Positions 24,068 through 36,112 of a stretch of DNA of 64,000 bases are shown piece after piece. The notes under the pieces are model-generated. The model searched no databases. It saw nothing but the letters and a program-made list of their open reading frames with translations, and was not told where the DNA came from. This stretch comes from Quillaja saponaria (Eukaryota > Streptophyta > Magnoliopsida > Fabales > Quillajaceae). Both the position numbers and the translations under genes were made by a program. Every line of letters starts with the position of its first letter. Within the stretch, counting starts at the first letter, position 1. The stretch spans positions 13,025,528 through 13,089,527 of the forward strand of contig CM055614.1 of NCBI GenBank assembly GCA_029379385.1, in the 5' to 3' direction.

Positions 24068-25314
24068 CTTGTTATTCTTGTGGTAGCCTTTATCTTTATG
24101 TTGAGAGTGAAGAGAATATTCCGGAGCATTTGATGCCTTTGGTCGTCTGTGATCACATTTCAGACACACCATGTTTCTCCTGAAATTGATGTAGTTGCAC
24201 CTACATGGGGACAGGTTTCCGATAGCGTCAAATGCAATACAAATAGCATAGAGGAAATTACTTACTCCAAATAATCAACAATTTTTAAAACACGAGTGAT
24301 TGCAAAAGAGAAACATTAAGAAGAACTCACAAGCCACATTCCCATTCTCCTGAATTAAGCTTCCGCTTTGGAGGCTTCTCCTTGCATTGCAAACATCTTG
24401 TGTTTTTCGCAAAGTTTTAAGAAATTACATCTGCAGACGATGAAAGTCATACTTAACAAGAAGAATAAAAGTCACAGAAAGCAATAATAACACAAGTTTC
24501 TTGTGACATATCCAGTCCCCTTTCTTCAGTGGAAGATGATCTCCATTCTCATGTGAATTGCCCTTAGTCTTTGTGGGAATAAGCTATCACAGCACAAACA
24601 CTTACTATTTCCTGCTAAATTGAGGAGGCTGCATCTAGCAAAAGGACGTCCAAACAGGAAGTAAGTTTAGGATAAATTTATAAACACGTGGCAGTGTAAA
24701 TATAATAGATAACTACGGGATTGGCAGGATAAGTACTTGGAATCCAAAGCCAGTCTCCTTGCTTCATTGGGATACTTTTGGGGCTATTTTCTTGATATAA
24801 ATCAACTTGCGCTGATGGAACTGTTTCAAGAGCTGTAGTATTTAGGATACTAGAGTCAACTTTTACGCTATATTCTACTACTTCGTTAAGCAGCCTTCTC
24901 AACGACTCTTTTAAACAATTTTGTTTAGACATGGCTTGTTCTCAACTGTACTTGTAATGGGATCAAGCCCATATGTCTACATGATACCAATTACATCTAC
25001 TGTCCTCCCGCCTTCTTCTTCACGTGCCTTTACAAATTCCCTTTCACAGTCTTCCCTCGAATTGCAGGAGCTGCACACCTAGATAAAATACATTAACAGT
25101 TCATATCAGTCTAATACAAGATAAAGATAATGAGATTTAGAAAAAGGATGAGAAAATTCACCAAGATTCTAGTGTACTTTCATATATAAATTATTTAGTA
25201 CTTGATGGTCAATATTAATGGATCATTCAACGTAAGAGACAGATATTTGTAGAAACTTGTTCAGCACATTCATTTCCTTCATCAATTCTGACATGAGCTC
25301 TTAGACGCTTTCCT
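24068..25314 (-). pseudogene. Truncated copy of the VAR3/OZ-type zinc-finger gene
   Basis: Aligns with 45245-46494, the middle of the intact gene at 44879-47997: the first part of exon 6, exons 5, 4 and 3 with their introns, and part of exon 2. It lacks exon 1 and the C-terminal part of exon 6. In exon 3 an inserted base near 24910-24915 (TTTTAAACAATT against TTTAACAATT) shifts the frame. The finger codon after GDW reads TGG-ATT in place of Cys text, removing a zinc ligand. At 25315 a small LTR element interrupts exon 2, and the rest of the gene does not resume beyond it. It is convergent with the intact dioxygenase, the same arrangement as in the right-hand block. Confidence 0.9.
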
Positions 25315-26602
25315 TGCTGGAAATTGTGGTAATTCATAATTTTAAAAAATATGAATGTCGAGCCTAAAAAGACAAAATACATGAACTATTAAGTTAAGTG
25401 TATCTAGTTATGTGTGGTGTATGTATCTAGAGATGTGTGTGGGTGATTTGAGTCTAATGAATGTATATACTGTTAAGAGAATTCTAGAGTTTTGGGCTCT
25501 CTATATAAGTGAGCATTAAGTCATTGAATTGTGACAACAACAAAGTACATCAAAGATTAAGAATCTAAGCTTAATATCGAGAGTTTGCTAACACCATATC
25601 CTTTAAGAGCTCTGTAATTTATGCCATACATCTTTAGTTCTTAAATAAATAATGTCTCACCACACACAAAATATTCATATAATAAGTAGTTTTTTGTCAT
25701 ATAGGGTCCGTTGTGCGATCCCCTCAAGAAAATTACAACATGGTATCACAACAGTCGTGATCTAACGGGGCTTTGAAGAAAGCTTCTACTATTCTAAGGC
25801 TTGATGAAAGAATGTTTGTTGGCTTATAAGTTTTTAAAGTGCATCAAAAGGGTACATGGCAAATGATCATCTATAGCTATGAGAAATGACAAAGTCAAAG
25901 AAATGATTAGAGGCAACCATGTCTGCCAACAAAATAATGCCTAGAGTGACGATGACTTTACAAGCATTATGACCAAGTTAACATAATAGCGCTTTTGAGA
26001 GAGTATCATGATGGTGACTCTACAAGCACTGTGACCAAGACATCATAATAGTGTCTCTGAGAAAGTGATGATGACTCTATAAGTACTATGTCAAGACAAT
26101 AGAATAGTGCCTTTGAGAGTGTAATATGTACTACGAGGTCACTCTACAAGCACTGTTAGATCAAGAAAGGGAGAAGTTTCCTAAAATGATTGGCAAAACA
26201 GCCATTAAGAAAGGCTGCAACCAACAAAGAAAATGTTAGGTAATATGTTAGCAAAGAAGAGTTTGGTAAGGTAGATCATAAGAGCAATTGCAACAGCCAG
26301 CAATTGGCCAAGAAAAAATATAGCCAGCAAAAGAGATAGTGGAACATGATAATTATGGATGGTGCAACCATGGAGATCAAGAAAAAAAAATGTCGAAAGA
26401 AGCGGCCACAAAAGAAGCAATCAAAGAGTATATAAATATATATATTCAAGGATGGTGGTTTAATGAAAAGCCACAAAGGAACTTAATTATGAATTAAGAG
26501 AGTGTTGGAAATTGTGGTAACTTATAATTTTGAAAAATTATGAATGTGGACCCTAAAACGACAAAATACATGAACTATTAAGTGTATCTAGTTCAAGGAA
26601 CA
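25315..26602 (+). mobile_element. Small non-autonomous LTR element (TRIM-like)
   Basis: The 5' LTR spans about 25315-25740, from TGCTGGAAATTGTGGTAA to ACAACA. It is followed directly by the primer site TGGTATCACA (25741-25750). The 3' LTR begins TGTTGGAAATTGTGGTAA at 26503 after a purine-rich GAATTAAGAGAG, and is recognisable only for about 100 bases, to 26602. The internal 760 bases hold no gag or pol. The size and structure fit a TRIM/LARD-type passenger. It is inserted in exon 2 of the broken zinc-finger gene. Confidence 0.75.
25947..26165 (+). repeat. Minisatellite-like tandem repeat inside the TRIM-like element
   Basis: About three and a half diverged units of roughly 60-70 bases. Each contains GACTCTACAAGCACTGTGAC-type text followed by ATAATAGTGTCTCTGAGA-type text. 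Confidence 0.7.
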
Positions 26603-27434
26603 AAAATTCGTGTCGATTAACTCGTTTTGGGCAAATCGATTCGGTTTCTCCACACATGAAAATTAATCACATATACAGAAATGAAAACTTGTAGTTTCGG
26701 TGGAAACGGAGCCAATTCTACCTTTTCTAACCAAAACAAATCGACACACACATGGGTACAAAAATTGCAGGTTTGTAGGTATGAAAAGGAGAAGAAAAAG
26801 CAAAAGCAAAAGTAGACAATTTATTTTTATTTAAAAAAAAAACCTCACTAGATAATTGAAGAAAAAGAAAATCTTATCTAGGTTTGAAGAAGAGGATGGG
26901 ATAACAGATCTCTTCACTCATCAGTCAGCTCTATTGTAAGAGTGAGAGAAGACTCTTGATTCTCTTGCCGGAACTGGAATCAATCTACGACTGGGTGTAG
27001 ACTAGCAGAGTTGAAGACTTACAAGTTAAAGAAGAGAGAGTTGCATACACCAGAAGGAAAGAGTTGCAGTTGTAGAGACTAGAGAAAAGAGCCCCTCACG
27101 GTTTAAGTGTGTATTTTTTTTTTTTTTTTGTTTCTTTCTCGCCATTCGCTCGCCTATTCACTACCATCATCCTTAAGCGCCTCTGGAAGTCAGGGCTCTC
27201 CTATTTATAGCACAATAATTCCCACCAATCCTGTGGGATCTAATCTAGGTGTTCATCATCCTTACAAGCGAGCAAGCTCGATGTGTATGTCCGACTCAAA
27301 TCAGAACGTAGCTTCTGGAACATATCGGTGTATCTTTTCCTAGCCACTGAATCGAACATAGCCCAAATTGTAGCTCTCTCCTCGAAAAGGAGCCTGAACC
27401 ATAGATACACCATAAATACAAAACATAATCTTAT
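26603..27434. other. Unassigned; weak minus-strand transposon-like frame
   Basis: No host gene seen. It includes a T run at 27113-27129. On the minus strand 27240-27443 encodes FDSVARKRYTDMFQKLRSD, which faintly recalls CACTA-associated proteins; too short to assign. Confidence 0.3.
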
Positions 27435-27612
27435 AAAATTCACTTAAATTGAAAAATAAAATTATTACATGCTTTCATGAAAGTGTATGAACTTTTTGTT
27501 CCATTTTAGAAGGGAAGTTGAATTTTCAACACTTAATTGATCTTCATTTATATATTATATATATATATATAGTAACCATTTTCAAGAGAACTTTTTGACC
27601 TATTAGATTCAT
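27435..27612 (-). repeat. Inverted relic of the dioxygenase 5' flank
   Basis: On the minus strand the words AAGTTCTCTTGAAAATGG, ATCAATTAAGTGTTGAAAAT and TTTATTTTTCAATTTAAGTG follow the same order as in 22100-22490 on the plus strand, with a shorter spacing. No exon of the gene follows it on the minus strand. Confidence 0.6.
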
Positions 27613-29400
27613 AAATAAATCTTTCCTTGGTTTTAATTCCTCACTTATTCTTATTAAAGGCCACAATAAACAATTACATAACAATAAACATGAGAGCTTC
27701 TAGTGATATTTTTCTCATTTCCTATCTCTTAGACATGCTTTTATGTCATCCAATATCTTCCTTAGATCAATCAGAGTAGGTCTCTTCAATTTCTCCGACT
27801 TTCATAGATATTAGTGTTTACATTCTACATAACTCCTTATAACTGAGGGCAGTTGATACTATGCACTTCCTATATGTGCATGTCTTTGCATAAGTTTGGC
27901 ATGAACTAGACAAAACACATGTGTCATAACTCGAACTAGGGGGCTGTGACTGGCATGAGAACTAAGGTAGACTAGGGCCCACCACAGCTCCTACAAGTCA
28001 ATAGTACGACATTTTTCTTTTAGGTCATTTTAATTATTCGAGTTATCAATAAACTTGTTGCAAATTGAAGAGATTTATTTGTTGTACCTACATTTGATTA
28101 AAGAACTACTATTTAACTTAGTTCATTTTGCTCCATTTTCTTATCAAGTTAGTTTGTTGAATAACTTATTTACATTCTACATGTTGATTCAGAATAGGTG
28201 GTATTCCTAACGTACACTAAGTCTTAGAAGGATTTTAAGCCTCAAATAAATCATCAATATTAGGAGAAAGAATTTCATTTAATCACCAACTATCATATAC
28301 CATTGGAATAATTTGATAAAAAGGATAGAAAATCTCAAGAAAACCTAATAAAACAAATAAACTTTTTGTCTACCTAGTCTTACATCAGTATTTGAGCTTC
28401 CAGAAAGAAGATGTTCAATGAAAGTTTCATTAAGTTCAAACCAACATGTGAATTTGGTGTAACTCGTTACTGAAGTACACCCTATACCATTCATACGTCA
28501 TGTTCTATGATTATATTTAGCTAACTCCTTTGCCTAATCACCACCTAAAACCACGCACCACCAATCCAACTCCTTAAGAACATATACATAATTTAAATAG
28601 AGTCTATACTTGAAATTCTAAACAGCTACATTTTCCTAAAACCACGTATTAACAAATGTCAAAGTGTCTCACCAATTAGCATACACAGAATTATGATGAT
28701 TTAGATTTTGTTCTTTCAACCAATACGTGTGTTGATTTTAAGATTCTATATTCAATGTTGGGAATAGCTTGTAAACTTGACATTGAGAAATAAACTTTTC
28801 ATATTTCTTAAGAAGAAAGTCCAAAAGGAATTGGATGAACTACATATGTATATGTGTTTTCACTATTCATTTCGGGGAAAATTAAATAGGTTTGTAAGAG
28901 GTTTCTTTAATAATTCATCCAGTCTACATAAAGTAGATTTTTATTTCCTTTGCTTCTCATTGTTCTTATCCAAATCTTTAATATAATGGTTTTACAAAAA
29001 ACTATCTATTTAGTTAAACTAAACTAATGGGTTTACCTATTACGGAGGTTATTATTGATAAATTTAAATTTCAATTAGATTACCCATGGTTCTTTACAAC
29101 TTAGTTTCTCGTCAAAGACGTCCAAAATCTAATTCATTACTGAACGAAGCCAATGTTCTACTATCTAACATAATTCACATCACGATCGCTTATAACACGA
29201 AAACTGTGTTATTGTGTCCACACCAATACAAACCAATTCAAGGCATGCCTCATCGCATAAGGTCAAGGATGGTATGTTGAAGAATTACAACTTGAAGTTT
29301 TAGGATGAATTAAAACGAGTCACAAAGTCCACATACGCCTCGGTAACGCACGTAAACAAAGCAATATGTCCCACATTTGCAATCATGGACCTCTAAACCC
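27613..29400. other. Non-coding; probably internal part of the minus-strand LTR element to its right
   Basis: It lies on the internal side of the primer site at 29401-29415. No gag or pol frame is visible on either strand, so if it belongs to that element the element is non-autonomous or gutted. I see no second LTR within it. Confidence 0.4.
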
Positions 29401-29415
29401 AAGCTCTGATACCAA
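29401..29415 (-). other. Met-tRNA primer-binding site of an LTR element
   Basis: The minus strand reads TTGGTATCAGAGCTT, an exact match to the plant initiator-Met primer site. It sits next to the end of the LTR at about 29418. Confidence 0.85.
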
Positions 29416-29417
29416 CT

Positions 29418-31194
29418 TATCACACCCTTTATAGAGTGGTGACTGGCTGGAGGAATGGTAACTAAAAATTGATAACCCTGACTCAAATAAAGAAATGACT
29501 ATGACTCTTGACAACCAATGAATAAAACTTAGAATTTATAAACGCAAAAGTTAACATAAAAAAAAATTGTTGACTAAAACCAATCACAACCTATTGAAAA
29601 TTTTGGTAGAGGTTCCTTGCAATATGAAACATGCCTTAAAATACAAACCTATAAACTCATGTTCTTACACAACAACTACACAAAGACAATAAGGAGCTCC
29701 ACTTAGTTCACATCGTCAACAAGACAAATACTAGAATATTACATCCTATAAAATTTGACACTCACAGTTTTAATGTGATTGCAAAATTTCATCATTGACT
29801 TGAAGTATGAGATTATGAAAAATACCTTGCCGTACTCTGTCAGCAGGTCACGAGCTCGACGATGCCCTATACTGAACCCTTGTTACTAAAAAAATTTCAC
29901 GAGAGGGATGAGTCCTATGGACTCCGTGAGTGAAAAATCATACCCAAAGGGTACTAGCTTCATTCAATACAAGCATATAACATATATAATCAATTAGTAT
30001 CACATGACAATGTTCATGTCTTCATGAAAAATTTATATGTACACGTTGTATTCACCATAAGTTCATAACTTACATGATTCATAGGTTTACAAATTAATCA
30101 AAGCAATCATAACATACAAGTAGACAAAGGGCCAACGAGTAAATCAGTCCCACACAACAATATCATCCTCTGATGGGTATTTTCTTGCTCGCATAACAAA
30201 TTAATCTCCATACATAATCTATCCCACTAAGGCTGAGCACTCAAATAAAAAAAAATTATCATAATTAAAACATTTCAGAATTTCAAATCAGAATCTCCTA
30301 GGTGCAATTGGATTTTTAATTTCAGAGATAAAAATTATTTTTCATTAAAAAAAAATCTCATTTTGTTAGCCCTTATATCAATATCAAACAACTATAATTC
30401 AAATAAATCACTGAAATTCTGTGCTGACTCATTTTTCATATATATATATATATCACGTCTATTCAAATTGCATATATAATTACACATAATAATCTAGTCT
30501 CTAAAGGTAACAGTTAACCACTCACCTTTAACTGATTTCATTCGTCACTTACATTGACGTTCACGTACCTCATCAGGTCCACATTAAGATTCGGAACTGA
30601 AATGCATATTTCCAAATAGTACTTAGTTCATAAGCGTTACCGCTATAATCTTTAATTACTAAGCTTATATATCAACTTATATAAGTTTCTTTATGAAAAA
30701 TTCCTATGAAGCTGTTACATGTCTAGTGGTACAAATTGGATTTTATGTGATAAGATTGATAACGAATAGACATTTGTAGATATCTTGACATACATAGAGT
30801 GGAAATGAACTATTAGAAAAGATAGAAAACGCTAATGAGTTAGAAGCACTAAAAATGTCCAAACTTGGGGTTTGGACCAGTGTTTAGTTTAACGGTCATA
30901 TCTTCCTCTAGGAAAATCTAAATCCAATTTGGTAAAATTTATTAAATACTAGACACATGTAGCTTTATAAAGGTATATCATTTGTAATTTTTAGATTTTT
31001 ATATCAATATAGTTTATTCTTTGAAGTTGTATTAGTTAATTAAACATAACTTTCTCTAGGAAAAATGAAATCCAATTCCGTTTGTCAGGTTTATTAATAG
31101 ACAAGGATATCTATCTTTCTTCTTTAGAAACTTTTCCTAAAGGTAGTCTTGAACCTACTCAATTCCTTATATCAACCGAAAATAGGGCACTACA
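29418..31194 (-). repeat. Large LTR (~1.8 kb), minus strand
   Basis: On the minus strand it starts TGTAGTGCCCTATTTTCGG at 31194 and ends with GGGTGTGATAAG beside the primer site. A block at about 29840-29957 is the inverted match of 15311-15430 in the solo LTR (GTCCATAGGACTCA and GCTAGTACCCTTTGG). The two LTRs are therefore related families in opposite orientation. Confidence 0.75.
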
Positions 31195-31990
31195 AATCTT
31201 GCATAACTTATCCGGAGTCTAACAGTTCTAACTAACAACATGGATGGAACTCTATCTTTGTAATGATAGTGTGGTCACTTTGGCTTTGGCGCAATAAAAT
31301 GCACTTTAATGAGCATTTTATATGGCCGAATCAGCCTTTAGCTTTAGCGTGGAATATGTTGAATGATATTCAAATTGCAGATGATATAAATGTGGCCTGT
31401 AAAGTGAAGAATCAATTAAGCCTTCAAACTATAAGATGGAAACCTCCTTCTTTCGAGTGGGTTTAACTGAATTGTGATGGGACCTCTAGGGGTAATCCAG
31501 GCCAAGCAAGTTTTGGCTGTATTTGGAGGAATGATGAAGGCAGATGGTTGTTTGGTTATGGGCATTGAGTAGGTTGGTGTTCATCTTTCCGCATTGAGCT
31601 TTGGGCAATCCTCTTAGGGAGGAAAATTTCGTGGTCCAGAGGACACAAAAAACTCTTGGTTGAGGTAGATTCACAAGCCGTTATTGAAATTTGTTACAAG
31701 GGTTATGATAAGGTCAATGCCAACCATGTTCTTATTGAGGAAATCCATCTTTATCTTTGCAAGGAATGGGAGGTCAAGGTGTATCATGTTTACAAGAAAG
31801 CTAACTATTGTGCAAACAAGATCACTAACTTGTTGCTAGATGCGATAATCAGGTGTGCAAATGGAGTGATGTCCCTGATTCGATGAGACTTTATTTTCTC
31901 TTAGATGTAATAGGCACTGGTTAGGATTGCATGGTCCTAGACCAGTGTTCTTAGTCTATTCTGTTTTGTATCATTCTTTACCAAAAACAA
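31195..31990 (+). pseudogene. LINE 3' fragment (RNase H-like domain)
   Basis: LWLWRNKMHFNEH (about 31275-31313) and SFEWV, stop, LNCDGTSRGNPGQASFG (about 31450-31519) are the linker and first block of the L1-type RNase H domain, with a stop in place of a Lys/Trp-type residue. LLVEVDSQAVIEI (about 31652-31690) and KKANYCANKI (about 31795-31824) complete it. Only this 3' end is present. Its 5' side abuts the LTR start at 31194, so the LTR element probably inserted into an older LINE. Confidence 0.82.
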
Positions 31991-32241
31991 GTAGAAAATG
32001 AGAGAGAAAATATAAGAGAGGCATGATTGCCTAAAAGGTGAGCAAAATGGACTATTAGTGTTGGGGTATTCTTAGTTAGATGCATAGCATGAAGAAGATC
32101 AACCGTTTAAGTGATCTTGCAAGTTCCCGTTATGCATATACTCGTACACTAGGAATTGGGTGTATTTGTAAACTAAATTAGTTTAGGATATCAAGATACT
32201 GTAAGTTTTAGATTATGAATATATAAACGGTGTATTTTGTC

Positions 32242-32301
32242 GATTACACATGCATTTTATTACACAACCATGATTACACATGCATTTTATTACACAACCA
32301 T
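32242..32301 (+). repeat. Perfect 30-bp tandem duplication
   Basis: The unit GATTACACATGCATTTTATT plus ACACAACCAT occurs twice, head to tail, without a mismatch. Confidence 0.95.
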
Positions 32302-33577
32302 GCCTGGAGGACATTATCCCCAAGTAAGGGTGAGTTCAATTTCAGTGGGTCAGTTCTTGAGGTGATTAGGAACTGAAACTAAGCATTAGGTTTTTTCTAT
32401 ACTTTTTATTTTCGGTTTTTGTTAGTTTTTAGAAAGGAAGATAACCAAAACCAAATGATTTGGTTTCGATTTTATTCGGCTTCTTCGATGGGCCTTTAGG
32501 ACCAGTGTTCTTTTACACTCAAATTTGGTCCAAAAGGTAGCCCAACAGGATTTTCTATAACTTTTTTTAGAAAATATAAATTATAAACATATTTTGGGCT
32601 TAAAACATAAGGCCTATAATTTTTTGATAGTCATAAATCCAAAATAAACAAAAAATACAAAGAATTAACATAAAATTGGGCTCAAATAGTCAAATGGGCC
32701 AAGGGAGAATTAGGATTGCCAGGTTGGGGCTTTCAAATTAAAAAAAAAAAAAACAAAAAACAAAAAAACTAAGATTTAGTTTTCGATAAAACTACATGAG
32801 ATAAGAAACCAATATCAAAATTTCTATTTTTGATATGATAAAACCAACAAGAAACTAAGGCACCTAAGAAGCCAACATCGAATTGTAAACTCGGTTTCGG
32901 CTAGTTCAATTTTTGGTAAAACCAACCGAAGTCCACCCTTAACCCCAAAGACTTCATGGAGCTTCATCTTTGTCTATAGTAACGGCTTCATCTCCATCTA
33001 CAAAAGCGGCTCCACCTCCCTCTAAAGCTGTAACTCAATCTCCCTTTACAACTTCTCCACCTCCCTCTACAGTTACAACTCTACCTCACGGTGTTTTATT
33101 ACTTGTTTTACCCTCGGAGCAGGTTTAAAACCTATTTGATATGGATTTAAATCAGATCCCATCAAGCTCAGAATTTGTACTGACATGTAAGTTATAATTT
33201 TAAGTTTAAGAATGATCTTTCTTATTTATTAGATTTTTTATGTATTTCATTATTTTTCCAAGTACTTAATTTGTATTACAGCTTCAAGTCATCAAGATGT
33301 CAAGTATGGAACAAATCTTACACTCTGAGGTAGGCAACATCATTGAATGTACTACATCGAGTGCACAGAGGGAGAAAGAGTAGCAAGAATAATATTACCC
33401 CTTTCCATGATAATGAGAAGGATCGTCTACTTATTCACAAAGTTAGAGACACTTAAAACAATTTTTATGTTTTTTTATTTAATTATATTTATAACTTGTA
33501 TTTTGCTTATGTGTCTATTTTTTTATTTGTATTACAAAGCATTTATTTTTCTATTTGTATTGCAGATCATTTATTTG
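32302..33577. other. Intergenic; no gene seen
   Basis: There is an A run at 32739-32767 and a proline/serine-like CTCCACCTCC-type repeat at about 33005-33090. No frame can be supported as a gene. Confidence 0.5.
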
Positions 33578-33755
33578 GAGGGTTTTTGGACAGAAGGGTC
33601 CAAATTGTAGGATTTTTATACAAAATGGTAACTTTTTTAGTTTAATAGCCAAAATAGGGTAAACTCTGAAACTGTATTTTCAAAAAACTATTTTTGGGTC
33701 CGACTCACCATGCCATGTCATCCCACTTACCCACAGCACACACCTCACGTGCCAG
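33578..33755 (+). repeat. Left terminal inverted repeat of the MULE
   Basis: Matches the reverse complement of about 42735-42889 with substitutions and small gaps. The left copy has an extra short stretch (GGACAGAA) near its tip. Confidence 0.82.
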
Positions 33756-33777
33756 GCTGGCCAAATTAAATGACCTC

Positions 33778-33877
33778 TGAAACCAAATTTTCAAAAGTCG
33801 GTTTCATTGAAAGTTTGTCCCTGGCCCACGGGGGGACAAATAATGTCCTGAAATCGACTTTTGAAAATTCGGTTTCA
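33778..33877. repeat. Subterminal palindrome in the MULE
   Basis: The arms 33778-33806 and 33849-33877 are 29 bases each and complementary apart from two positions, around a 42-base loop. Both contain the ACTTTTGAAAAT/ATTTTCAAAAGT core. Confidence 0.85.
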
Positions 33878-36112
33878 GGGTAGCGTAGCTTGTAGCTTTG
33901 CAGGCTACGCTGCACCCTGCAGGCTACCCTGCAAAATCCAGCCCCCCCGAAAGCAATTATCGTGCCTCAATATTATTCTCACTTTCATCACTCTCACTAC
34001 TCCTCACTTTCATCAGAGACTTTCCTCATATTCTCACTACTCTTCACTTTCATCACTCTCACTACTCCTTAGACTTTTCTCACATTTCTTCCTTTGTTTC
34101 CTCACAGACTCTCCTCCAACAAACTCAACCCATTCATCCCTCATTTTTCTTTATCTGTAATCACCTTCATCCCTTTTCACCGTTAATATTTTCATGCTCT
34201 TCCTTCTTTGATCTCCCTCATGTTTTATTTGCAAGCAAAATCTTGGTAAGTTATAAAAATTTTAATTTAAAAAATTATTATTATTATTATTATTAGTTAA
34301 ATTAAATTTTTTTCTTATTGAAAATTTTATTTACAATATATTATTTTTACAAATTTTAATCATATATATTACGATTAATTTATATTATTTGTTATAACTA
34401 GTAATATTTAATTATTAATTATTTAAATTATGTATACCATTTAATTTTTTTAAAATAAAATATAAATAGAAATTATATAAACCATTTAATGTTAAAATCG
34501 ATATATATGTTATATTATTCTAAGTTTATTTATGTTTTTTTTAAGATTATTATTGAAATCACGTTGCTAGTGTTGATAATTTTTGCTCATTTGCTTCTTA
34601 CATGGTAAGTCATAAAGTTGTATTTATTTTGTAGAAAGTTGTATTTATTATTGTTGTATGCAGTACCTATATTTACAGTAGTTTTATATTATAATTGTTG
34701 AAACATTAATTTTTATTATTTGTTATAATTAAAATTTTGTTGTAATAATTATTTGCAGTAGTTTTATATTATAATTGTAATTTTTATGATAATTGTAATA
34801 ATTATTATATTTATGATATGATAAATTATTAACTTTTTCTTGTTTAAATTAATAAATAATATTTATAAGTTCAAAATAGTAATTATGTGACACTTAAATT
34901 AATTAGTAATTCTGTGACATTTAAATTAATATATTTATTAAGAAATTAAAATTTAATTAATTCATAATAATTATGGTAAGTAATACACCTATGATAAATA
35001 GTGATTTTATTATTTTGTAAGAAATAGTAATTTTATTTTAAAATTTGTGACTAATTTATAAATAGTATTTTTTTTTGGAAAATTTATAGTAATATATTTA
35101 TGTAGGCAATAGAGCCTACATGTACACACAAAAAGGAGAAAGGTGGAATCTTCCTCTCTAGATCACTTTGACCTTCATGGCATTTGCAATCCGAACATGT
35201 GCTCTTTCCTTCTTCTTCTTGAAAATAAGCAATCCCTAAAATCAAATATAATAAATCATCTTTTCTTATCCTAATCTACTAATTTCTCTCACATTTTCAA
35301 ATTAATTAATTTTTTTCTTTCTTCAATCACCTTTATTTTGTCTTTGTATTTTTACTTTTAATATTTTGTCTAAGTGTTTCTTTTGTCCTATCATCTTCCT
35401 TTTCTATTCCTATATACATGTTTCTGATGGTTACTAAAGGAAATAAATTTATAAAAATCACTATTAAAATCAAAAAAATTAAGTAAACAAAAGGAATATA
35501 ATCTTTTGAAATAAAAAGGCTTGGGAGGAAAAAGATTCATAAGATGAAACTAACTTTCTCTCTCTCTTTTTAATTGAAGAAAAATGCTCGAATATCAGTG
35601 AGTGAAGGTAAGACAAAACAAAAGAAATAACAATTCTTTTTCTTTTCTATTTCTTAAATTTTTTTTCTTTAACCAAATAAACAATACAAAAATCACATAA
35701 ATAATTAAGATAAAATTACTAAAATTTAAATCTTCTTGTTAGTTTAAGTTGATTTGAAAAAAGTGTTACTATGTATAATTATATTTTTGTATAATATATA
35801 TATATGGGAATCCTAACATACGTATATTATTAATGTCTACTTTTTTAATTAGACAAAAAAACCCAACTCTATACTTTTGTTCAATTTTTAAAAAGATAAT
35901 ATAATAATTTAATTTTAAATTTGTGTTGTTTGAATTAATTAGTAATTTGGATAGTTTTAATGTGAATTAATTAGTAATTTGGGTATTATAATTTGAATCA
36001 TTTATTATGATTAGTAGTCTATAGTTAATCTATGTAAATTAGTGAATTCATTAACAATATAAGGAGGAATTTTTATAATATTTTAAAACATTTTGAAGGT
36101 GCAAGTTTGATA
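33878..36112. other. MULE 5' non-coding region
   Basis: Pyrimidine-rich text at about 33960-34200 yields open frames rich in Leu, Ser and His that have no conserved features. An (ATT)n run lies at 34276-34295. A perfect 8-bp hairpin (ATGTAGGC/GCCTACAT) lies at about 35099-35120. No gene seen. Confidence 0.55.

Noticed and set aside
26205..26476. Hydrophobic minus-strand frames with many Phe and Leu
   Set aside because: They fall in A-rich internal sequence of the TRIM-like element read on the opposite strand.
32302..33577. Possible Pro/Ser-rich gene near 33.0 kb
   Set aside because: Only a short CTCCACCTCC repeat with stops on both sides.
33861..34296. Two overlapping Ser/Leu/His-rich open frames
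   Set aside because: They arise from a pyrimidine-rich leader with TCATTC-type repeats; no conserved domain, and they overlap each other in different frames.
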